DNA from: an uncultured Bacteroidales bacterium | GTDB taxonomy: Bacteria > Bacteroidota > Bacteroidia > Bacteroidales > Paludibacteraceae | Reading direction: 5' to 3' | Assembly (NCBI GenBank): GCA_903873355.1 | Contig: CAIQOG010000114.1 | Location: 1 to 9,965, forward strand | DNA: 9,965 nt | Part shown: positions 1-6,281 of the stretch, in pieces | Layout: each line of letters opens with the position of its first letter | How positions within the stretch are numbered: position 1 is the stretch's first letter | Translations under genes and position numbers: made by a program | The notes under the pieces: model-generated | What the model saw: the letters and a program-made list of their open reading frames with translations, nothing else | Told to the model about the DNA's origin: nothing | The model's database searches: none

Positions 1-13
1 AAACTAATTAAAA

Positions 14-1792
14 ATGAAAACAAAACGACTCTTAACAGCACTCTTGTGCTTTGCAGCATTTGCTTTGATTGCAAATGCAAAAACAATTTATTGTAGTTAT
101 AGTGGTAGTAATACCAACAATGGATTATCCTGGGCTACAGCAGTTGCAAGTATCGATACTGCTAAAGTGCGCGCTTCAGCTGGTGACAATATTTGGATTC
201 AGGGCGATGCTGACGGTTTGACTGGCTATAATTCTTATACAAGAACATCTACCGAAGCAGGTCAGGGAAAAGAAGCGATGAGTTTTGCTGATTTGAATGT
301 ATTCGGCGGTTTTAAAGGTGATGAAACAGATCTTTCACAACGTCAGGTAATTGATGTGGACGGTAATGGTATAGTTGAACCTTGGGAATTTAAGTATCCT
401 ACACGTATTCTTTTTGAATTATCTAACGGAGCTCGTGCTTTTGTGTGTGGTGGACAAACAAACACTCGTATTGTAGATGGTTTAGAATTTTGGATGCCCA
501 CAAATTACGACTTTTCAACTATAGCAACCGAAGTTCAGTTATTTGTAATAGGTCCAAATACAGCATTTAAAAATTGTACTATCAAAGATGCTTTCTTGAA
601 AACGAATAATGCATCACTTCGCCCATTTGTTTGGAATAAAGGCCGTATGGAGTACTGTTTGGTACAAAACAATACTGTTACAGGTGTATTTACAGGCACT
701 ACAGATAATCAATTTTCACCGCTTCTTGAGCTATTACATCAACAAAAATTGACAGATATAACTCCCGGCATTGTAGGTTGTGTGATTCGAAATAACAAAA
801 CAATTGCAGATTTCAGTAACTCTACACTCACTACATTGGCCGGTCGCCAAAGAGGTTTATTGATTTATATAAACATGCACGACCCGGCAAAAGGTACACC
901 TTCTTCAATAGCTAACAATCTGATTTACAATAACGAATGTTCATATATTAAATCTGCTACTTCGCCAGCAACAACCAATGGTGGTATGTTTGGAACAGGA
1001 TTTAACAACGGTGCAGGGCCATCAACCGTATATATTATTAACAATACAATAGCAAATAATAAAATGAGTAATTTGGGTGCAAATTTAATGTTGATTAATG
1101 CTGGTGCAACTTATTACCCCAATATAATCAATAACGTTTATTACAGAAATGTAAAATCATTGAATGGTACAGCTGTTGATCCTACAACAGTGGAAATTGC
1201 AAGTTCAAATTCAATTTTAGGCAATATTTTCAATAACTATGCTACAGGGAAATCATATTATAACAATCCTGCTGCACCAAAGCGAATTGCAGGTAATGTT
1301 ACATTCGAAACCGGAGCCAACGATAAAGCATTATTTGTAAATCCAACAACTACTGCTGGTGCATTAAGTGATGATTCTTACCAAAAAGCCAATTGGAGTC
1401 TTAAAACAGGTTCATTCCTTGTTGGTAAAGGTGTTGCTGCAAATCAAAATGATACTGTAGCTGCCGCTGTAGCTGCTAATACGAAAGATTTCTCTGGTCG
1501 TGTGTTTGCAACATTCCGGGCAGTGGGTGCTTTCGAAGAAGGTACGGTAAGCACTGTTACACCTCCAACCGGCATCAATCAACCAATTATAAGCAATGTA
1601 AATTTTGTATTACCTGCTAATGAAGGAATTAAACTGACTGAAAATGGATATGTTCAAGTGGTTTCGATAGTAGGACAACTAGTTATATCGTCAAAAGTAG
1701 AAGCTGGTCAGGTACTTAATCTGAAAAAAGGTATTTATCTGGTTCGCTTACAATCAACTAAGGGTATTTTGGTTCAGAAAGTAATGCTGTAA
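14..1792 (+). CDS. Secreted right-handed beta-helix protein with T9SS type A sorting domain
   Basis: A 592-residue protein probably exported across both membranes. Residues 1-22 form a signal peptide (basic MKTKR, hydrophobic stretch, likely cut after ANA). Residues 23-110 resemble the N-terminus common in Bacteroidota beta-helix surface proteins: an IYCSYSGSNTNNGLSWATAV block, then GDNIWIQG and FGGFKGDETDLSQR. Residues 180-430 contain repeated Asn-rich strands (NCTIKDA, CVIRNNKT, NNLIYNNE, IINNTIANN, IINNVYYRN, GNIFNN), as expected of parallel beta-helix coils. KDFSGRVF...VGAFEE (491-509) matches the usual end of such domains. The last ~65 residues (FVLPANEG..., GQLV, KKGIYLVRL, VQKVML) form a type A C-terminal sorting domain. 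Residues 114-125 fit a complete EF-hand Ca loop. The ATG at 14 is the only sensible start; 13 bases of upstream sequence are present. In this family the helix may bind or cleave polysaccharide, but no catalytic site is recognisable, so the function is open. It is separated from the following genes by a palindrome. Confidence 0.88.
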   Translation: MKTKRLLTALLCFAAFALIANAKTIYCSYSGSNTNNGLSWATAVASIDTAKVRASAGDNIWIQGDADGLTGYNSYTRTSTEAGQGKEAMSFADLNVFGGFKGDETDLSQRQVIDVDGNGIVEPWEFKYPTRILFELSNGARAFVCGGQTNTRIVDGLEFWMPTNYDFSTIATEVQLFVIGPNTAFKNCTIKDAFLKTNNASLRPFVWNKGRMEYCLVQNNTVTGVFTGTTDNQFSPLLELLHQQKLTDITPGIVGCVIRNNKTIADFSNSTLTTLAGRQRGLLIYINMHDPAKGTPSSIANNLIYNNECSYIKSATSPATTNGGMFGTGFNNGAGPSTVYIINNTIANNKMSNLGANLMLINAGATYYPNIINNVYYRNVKSLNGTAVDPTTVEIASSNSILGNIFNNYATGKSYYNNPAAPKRIAGNVTFETGANDKALFVNPTTTAGALSDDSYQKANWSLKTGSFLVGKGVAANQNDTVAAAVAANTKDFSGRVFATFRAVGAFEEGTVSTVTPPTGINQPIISNVNFVLPANEGIKLTENGYVQVVSIVGQLVISSKVEAGQVLNLKKGIYLVRLQSTKGILVQKVML

Positions 1793-1800
1793 CCAACATT

Positions 1801-1866
1801 TATCGCAAAGTCGCTAATATGTTTAAGTTGAAATGCTAACTTACCAAAATTAGTGCCTTTGCGATA
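1801..1866. repeat. Large intergenic imperfect palindrome (66 nt), REP/MITE-like
   Basis: The outer arms TATCGCAAAG (1801-1810) and CTTTGCGATA (1857-1866) are perfect inverted repeats. After one mismatch (1811/1856) the pairing resumes for 7 pairs, 1812-1818 with 1849-1855, including one G-T. A nested 6-bp stem follows (1824-1829 with 1838-1843) around an 8-base loop. The whole element could fold as one long hairpin. Neither side ends in a T-run, so it is a poor intrinsic terminator on either strand. From memory, CGCAAAG / CTTTGCG motifs of this kind recur in intergenic regions of many Bacteroidota, which suggests a dispersed palindromic repeat. That identity is inference; the pairing itself is directly visible. 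Confidence 0.75.
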
Positions 1867-1928
1867 TAAATTCAATACAATATCTCAAAAAAGAAATCTC
1901 CAATAATTATTTTCAAATCCCATTTTTA

Positions 1929-3290
1929 ATGAGATATTCAAAACTTAGATTATTATTAGCTATATTAATATATTTTACAGCTATTTCTTTTTTGCAAGCT
2001 CAACCTAAATATATATCTGAGGCAAACACAAGAGATCCTTATTTATGGCCTTTCGCAGCATCTTCTATCTGGAATATGCCTATTGGAAGTAATGCAAATT
2101 ACGTTCCTGCAAACTTAGAAATGCCTACTGCAAAAATGTTGACATTGGATGAGGATTTAATTGTTATTACGCCTGATGAACCAAATATGAATATATTTTG
2201 GTGTACTGCATTTTGGGATAAAACAAAGAATCGTTGTACTGCAGATCAACCATTGAAACTACAGGGAAGCGTACCAATTCCACAGAGTTTTGTGGTAAGT
2301 CCTACAACCTGGGATGGTACAACACCAAATGCCGGAATAGCCGTATTACTAAAGGATAAACATACAATTTGGCAATCGCAACCTTTTGCACATTGTATTA
2401 ATGGCTCAGACGCTACTACAGGTTATGTATATGCTGATAATCAGGATTTATATAGTGATGGTTATTATGGTTCGCATGGTGGTTCGCGACTTTCAGTATT
2501 AGGTGGATCAATTCGTGTAAATGAATTAACACCAACATCAGGCCCAATCCGTCATGCTATCAAAATGAATCTTTGTGGTAGTAAAAATTTTTACTACGAT
2601 GCAATAAATAAAGGTTATCGTTGGCCGGCTTTGGCTGCCGATGCAGGAGCATCAACAAGTTATGGAAGCTTGAGAACTACTCCTGCTCAGACTGAATGCC
2701 GCATGGGTGCTTTAATGGCCATTCCGGCAATAGTTTCCATCGCTTCAATGGGCTTAGAATCTGACCCTGGAAAGATATTAGCCCAAGTATTGCAGGATTA
2801 TGGCGGCTATGTGGTGGATGGTACCGGCTGGGATGTTTTTGCTATCGAAACTGAATGGGGTCCAAATGGTCGTTTCAGAGATATTTTTAAACAAAACTGG
2901 GGTTACGATTTTGTATTGAGTATGAGTCAGGCTACTTCAACACCATGGGGACGTGATATTGTGAAGATATACAAAGCACTGAATATTGTTACAAACAATT
3001 CGGCAAGTACCATTGGTGGAGGAGGAACACTACGTCAAGCGTTGGCGCCGGCATTTACATCAACTGTAACAAATGATATCACTTCTGTTACAATTCAACA
3101 ATTCGCCATTCCTGTTTCTGGTGGTTTCAAAATGATTGAAAGTGGGAATATGAGGGTGATTTCGGCACTCGGACAAACGATCAAAACAGAACAAGTTGAA
3201 TCAGGAGCATTTGTAGTTTTGAACAAAGGTATTTATTTGATTCAACTAGAATCAAATAAAGGATTAATGGTTCAGAAAGTTGTTTTATGA
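1929..3290 (+). CDS. Paralogue 1 of an unrecognised secreted family, with T9SS type A sorting domain
   Basis: A 453-residue protein. Residues 1-24 are a signal peptide (MRYSKLR, hydrophobic core, cut at LQA|Q). Residues ~35-375 are the core shared with the genes at 3311-4474 and 6282-7658. Core landmarks: RDPYLWPFAASSIWNMPIG (35-53), FVVSPTTWDG (121-130), GSHGGSRLSVLGGSIR (181-196), ELTPTSGPIRHAIKMN (199-214), CRMGALMAIP (257-266), QDYGGYVVDGTGWDVFAIETEW (289-310), TPWGRDI (338-344), NNSAS-IGGGG (356-366). Cys 103, 156, 216 and 257 are kept in all three copies; Cys92 only here and in the third. Residues ~388-453 are a type A sorting domain (GGFKMIESG, KGIYLIQLE, VQKVVL) very like that of the beta-helix protein at 14-1792, so the product should cross the outer membrane by T9SS. 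I do not recognise the core as a named enzyme family; the glycosidase neighbours suggest a role on glycans. The start gives a textbook signal peptide. Confidence 0.85.
   Translation: MRYSKLRLLLAILIYFTAISFLQAQPKYISEANTRDPYLWPFAASSIWNMPIGSNANYVPANLEMPTAKMLTLDEDLIVITPDEPNMNIFWCTAFWDKTKNRCTADQPLKLQGSVPIPQSFVVSPTTWDGTTPNAGIAVLLKDKHTIWQSQPFAHCINGSDATTGYVYADNQDLYSDGYYGSHGGSRLSVLGGSIRVNELTPTSGPIRHAIKMNLCGSKNFYYDAINKGYRWPALAADAGASTSYGSLRTTPAQTECRMGALMAIPAIVSIASMGLESDPGKILAQVLQDYGGYVVDGTGWDVFAIETEWGPNGRFRDIFKQNWGYDFVLSMSQATSTPWGRDIVKIYKALNIVTNNSASTIGGGGTLRQALAPAFTSTVTNDITSVTIQQFAIPVSGGFKMIESGNMRVISALGQTIKTEQVESGAFVVLNKGIYLIQLESNKGLMVQKVVL
2421..2453 (+). repeat. 33-nt exact repeat shared by paralogues 1 and 3 (copy A)
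   Basis: These 33 bases, encoding GYVYADNQDLY, are identical to 7014-7046, including all synonymous positions. Surrounding sequence in the two genes differs at roughly one base in four by eye. It lies in the core domain just before the GSHGGS motif. It is coding DNA, not an independent element, and marks either recent sharing between the two genes or strong constraint. Confidence 0.8.
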
Positions 3291-3310
3291 TCTGAATCTT
3301 AAAGGTTTGA

Positions 3311-4474
3311 ATGGTAGCTAAAAGTTTTTTGAAGTTAATGAAAAAAGATTATTCATATATATTTATTATTTTATTGTTAAGTATCTCGGCATTTTCCGAG
3401 AAGAGAAACAAAGATGCTTTGTTGCAAAAACAGCTCTCATATAATTCGGTGCAAACGCGTAATGTTTTACTCTGGCCTTTTTCCGAAAATTCAATTTGGA
3501 ATACGCCCATTGGCAATAACGCAAAATATGTGGATGCAAAATTGGAAAAGCCAATAGAAGGAATCATTACTATAGATGAAGATTTGATTGTAATGACACC
3601 CGATGCTCCTTTGTTGGAAGTATATCAGAATAATGCTCAATGGGACAGAACCAAAGATCGGTGTGTGAAAACGGGAAATTTGATTGGAAAATATCCTATT
3701 CCTGCCACTTTTGTGGTTAGCCCCAAAACATGGGATGGCATAGTACCTAATTCAGGAATTGCCATCTTAATGCCTGATAAAAAGACCATCATTCAGGGAC
3801 AGCCTTATTCGTTTTGTCCAGAAAACGGATATGCTACCGTGTTGAAAATGTTCAAATATGAAAACGACATATATGGTGATGGTATGTTTGGAGCGCATGG
3901 CGGTTCAAAACTTTCGGCAATTGGTGGAACCTTGCGAAATCATGAACTGACTCCTACTTCAGGACCGATCCAACACGCTTTGAAAATAAATATTTGCGGT
4001 GCAAAAAATATGTATTACGATACCGAAACCAAAGGTTTTCGTTGGCCTGCAATCTCATCCGACAATTATGCAGGTAAGAAATATGGAACTTTACGTAAAT
4101 CGCCCGCTGTAAAAGAATGTCGTATGGGTGCATTAATGGCCATTCCTGCTAAGGTAAATTTAGATAAACTTGAATTTGAAACAGTTCCGGCAAGAATGTT
4201 GGCTCAAGCATTTCAGGATTTTGGAGCTTATGTGGTGGACGATAGCGGTTGGGATGTTTTTGCAATAGAAACGGAATGGTCCCCAAGCGGAAGATTTACC
4301 GAAGAATTTAAAAAGAATTGGGGCTTTGATTTTATTGTATATAAAGAATCAACTCCTTGGTCAAGGGATATTCAAAAGATTTACAGTGCATTGCATGTAG
4401 TGGATAATAACTCGGCAGATAATGTTGGTGGTGGTGGAAAACGTCGTGCGCCTTTGGCCCCTTCGTTTAAATAA
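3311..4474 (+). CDS. Paralogue 2 of the unrecognised secreted family, core domain only
   Basis: A 387-residue protein beginning 20 bases after the stop of paralogue 1. It has a hydrophobic signal segment (YIFIILLLSISAF, residues 15-28) with likely cleavage near AFS|EK, and no lipobox. A second in-frame ATG at 3338 (residue 10, MKKDYSYIF...) gives a more compact signal peptide and is a real alternative; I kept 3311 because AAGG lies 5 bases upstream of it. Residues ~50-384 are the shared core: LLWPFSENSIWNTPIG, FVVSPKTWDG, GAHGGSKLSAIGGTLR, ELTPTSGPIQHALKIN, CRMGALMAIP, VVDDSGWDVFAIETEW, TPWSRDI, NNSADNVGGGG. It is the most divergent copy (by eye about half identical to the others) and lacks the WC cysteine (YQNNAQW at 105-111), keeping Cys118, 169, 229 and 270. 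There is no C-terminal sorting domain: the protein stops three residues after PLAP, so it is probably periplasmic. Function unknown. Confidence 0.82.
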   Translation: MVAKSFLKLMKKDYSYIFIILLLSISAFSEKRNKDALLQKQLSYNSVQTRNVLLWPFSENSIWNTPIGNNAKYVDAKLEKPIEGIITIDEDLIVMTPDAPLLEVYQNNAQWDRTKDRCVKTGNLIGKYPIPATFVVSPKTWDGIVPNSGIAILMPDKKTIIQGQPYSFCPENGYATVLKMFKYENDIYGDGMFGAHGGSKLSAIGGTLRNHELTPTSGPIQHALKINICGAKNMYYDTETKGFRWPAISSDNYAGKKYGTLRKSPAVKECRMGALMAIPAKVNLDKLEFETVPARMLAQAFQDFGAYVVDDSGWDVFAIETEWSPSGRFTEEFKKNWGFDFIVYKESTPWSRDIQKIYSALHVVDNNSADNVGGGGKRRAPLAPSFK

Positions 4475-4501
4475 TAATTTTTTGAAAAATACAATTTGAA
4501 G

Positions 4502-6274
4502 ATGAAACGATTAGTCTTTATAATATTAGTAAGTGGTTTTTTCCTGAATACTTTGGTTGCAAATAATGCTTCTGAAGTATCTGTTAAGCAATTTACACCC
4601 AAAGATACAACCTGGAAAAGTTTGTCGATTCGTGAGAAAATTGGACAAACCATGGTGATGCTTCCCGACTGGAAAACGGAGTTTATACTTGGTAATGGAA
4701 CACTCGAAGGTTTTTTTAAACATTATCCAGTGGGCGCTTTTTTCATGGGGTATAAACTATTTGATGGTGTAAAAAGCGAAGATAGAACTGAACATCTCCG
4801 CAAAGCTGTTGCGGAATATCAACTTGCAAGCCGACTTCCATTGATAATGCAGGAAGATTATGAAACAGGACTTGGACTACCCGGCATGACCGCCTTTCCG
4901 CGCGAAATGTCAATTGGTGCAACAAATAACGAACAATTGGCTTATCAATATGGCGAAGGAGTAGCGATGGAAGCACGTTCAGTAGGTGTAAATTGGGTGT
5001 TGCATCCCGTTTGCGATCTGAATCTGAATCCATTTAATCCGATTGTCAACACCCGTTCCATTTCCGATAATCCCGATAAAGCCATACGTTTGTTGAAACA
5101 GCAAATCAATGGATTACAACAAAATGGTGTTGCAGCAACTATCAAACATTTTCCCGGAGATGGTGTGGATTATCGGGATCAGCATTTACTCACAAGTTGT
5201 AATTCCTTGTCGAAAGCAGATTGGGATAAAACTTATGGTAAGGTGTATAGCGAACTGATTCAAAATAGAGTGGCCTGTATAATGCCAGGACACATTTCGT
5301 TACCTGCTTATCAAAAAACTAAAATAAATGGGATTTTCCCACCAGCTACCTTATCGAGAGATTTACTGACTGATTTATTGAAAGAAAAACTCGGATTTAA
5401 GGGTGTGATTGTTTCCGATGCACTTGTTATGGCAGGTTTCCGTGGATATTATAAATCAAATCTTGAAAGCGAAATTAAAAGTTTCGAAGCCGGTGTGGAT
5501 ATGATGTTGTGGCCATCGTACGAATTTATGGATTCGGTGGAAGTGCGTATAAAACGTGGTGAAATCCCAATGAGCCGACTAAACGATGCTGTACAGCGTG
5601 TTTGGGCAATGAAAGAACGATTTGGGTTATTGAAAAAAGACCGTGAATTGATAAAATCAATCTCAGTTGATGAAATTTCGAAATACGATAAAGTAGCACA
5701 GGAAGTAGCTGATAAATCCATCACATTAGTACGAGATATAAAAAATCTTCTTCCATTAAAGTCATACAAGAAAGAGAAAATACTTATGGTTAGTTTGGTT
5801 GCACCTTCAAAGCGAGGCGATTATCCAACTCAACAAATTATCAAATTACAACAAGAATTTATTTCAAAGGGATTTAATGTTGATTTTCAACGGGATATTT
5901 TGTACGAAAGTGGATTTTGGTCGGACGAGTTGACAAATAAATACGATATAGTCATTTTTGTTAGCAATCGTTACTTTCATTTTCCTCCCGGTCCTCTTCA
6001 ATTTTGGGACAATCAGGCTCAAACTGTATGGTGTATTAACTCAACCAATAAAGAAAAAGTGATAGTTGTATCACTTGGATCTCCTTATCATGCCAACGAA
6101 TACTTTGAACGAGTTGGAACAATTATCAATGCTTATTCGTGCGATGACTCCACAATTAAGTCTGTAGCAAAAGCACTTACAGGAGAATTAATAATGACAG
6201 GAATTTCACCGGTAAATCTGAATTTGGATGATGTATTTGACATTAAAACAAGAATTAAGAATATCATAAAATAA
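4502..6274 (+). CDS. Secreted GH3 glycosidase, NagZ-type beta-N-acetylhexosaminidase-like
   Basis: A 590-residue protein counted from the ATG at 4502; an in-frame TTG at 4496 would add two residues and is less likely. The signal peptide is MKRLVFIILVSGFFLNTLVA. The GH3 barrel spans about 40-375: LSIREKIGQTMVM (41-53), VGAFFMG (77-83), PLIMQEDYETG (113-123), AFPREMSIGA (131-140), NTRSISDNP (183-191), KHFPGDGVDYRDQH (215-228), MPGHISLPAY (261-270), GVIVSDALVMAG (301-312). D306 in the SD-x-L-x-M motif aligns with the GH3 nucleophile; D226 and H228 align with the Asp-x-His dyad used as acid/base in NagZ-type enzymes. A second alpha/beta domain follows (about 395-590, starting ADKSITLVRD), as in two-domain GH3 proteins. 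Expected reaction: retaining removal of terminal beta-linked sugars, with N-acetylglucosamine the family norm; the substrate here is not proven. The second His of the usual KHFPGHG is Asp220. It sits 27 bases after paralogue 2 and 7 before paralogue 3, so co-transcription is likely. No lipobox or sorting tail, so probably periplasmic. Confidence 0.9.
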   Translation: MKRLVFIILVSGFFLNTLVANNASEVSVKQFTPKDTTWKSLSIREKIGQTMVMLPDWKTEFILGNGTLEGFFKHYPVGAFFMGYKLFDGVKSEDRTEHLRKAVAEYQLASRLPLIMQEDYETGLGLPGMTAFPREMSIGATNNEQLAYQYGEGVAMEARSVGVNWVLHPVCDLNLNPFNPIVNTRSISDNPDKAIRLLKQQINGLQQNGVAATIKHFPGDGVDYRDQHLLTSCNSLSKADWDKTYGKVYSELIQNRVACIMPGHISLPAYQKTKINGIFPPATLSRDLLTDLLKEKLGFKGVIVSDALVMAGFRGYYKSNLESEIKSFEAGVDMMLWPSYEFMDSVEVRIKRGEIPMSRLNDAVQRVWAMKERFGLLKKDRELIKSISVDEISKYDKVAQEVADKSITLVRDIKNLLPLKSYKKEKILMVSLVAPSKRGDYPTQQIIKLQQEFISKGFNVDFQRDILYESGFWSDELTNKYDIVIFVSNRYFHFPPGPLQFWDNQAQTVWCINSTNKEKVIVVSLGSPYHANEYFERVGTIINAYSCDDSTIKSVAKALTGELIMTGISPVNLNLDDVFDIKTRIKNIIK

Positions 6275-6281
6275 ACACAAT

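Noticed and set aside
1867..1928. Bacteroidota promoter (-33 TTTG, -7 TAnnTTTG) upstream of paralogue 1
   Set aside because: No spaced pair matching the consensus was found; the nearest look-alike (TATGTTTA at 1818-1825) falls inside the palindrome and lacks the final G and a TTTG upstream.
4496..4501. TTG start codon for the GH3 gene, two codons upstream of the ATG
   Set aside because: The ATG at 4502 immediately starts a standard signal peptide (MKRLVFII), so the TTG is unnecessary; the difference is only two residues.
4475..4501. T-rich/A-rich mini palindrome (TTTTTTGAAAAA) as an intrinsic terminator before the GH3 gene
   Set aside because: The pairing is only A-T with an almost absent loop and no GC stem; the base composition alone explains it.
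4381..4653. Minus-strand frame spanning the end of paralogue 2 and the start of the GH3 gene
   Set aside because: It overlaps conserved coding sequence on the + strand at both ends and looks like random sequence.
5449..5769. 106-codon minus-strand frame inside the GH3 gene
   Set aside because: Antisense shadow of the conserved GH3 barrel and its junction to the second domain; no start context or protein features of its own.
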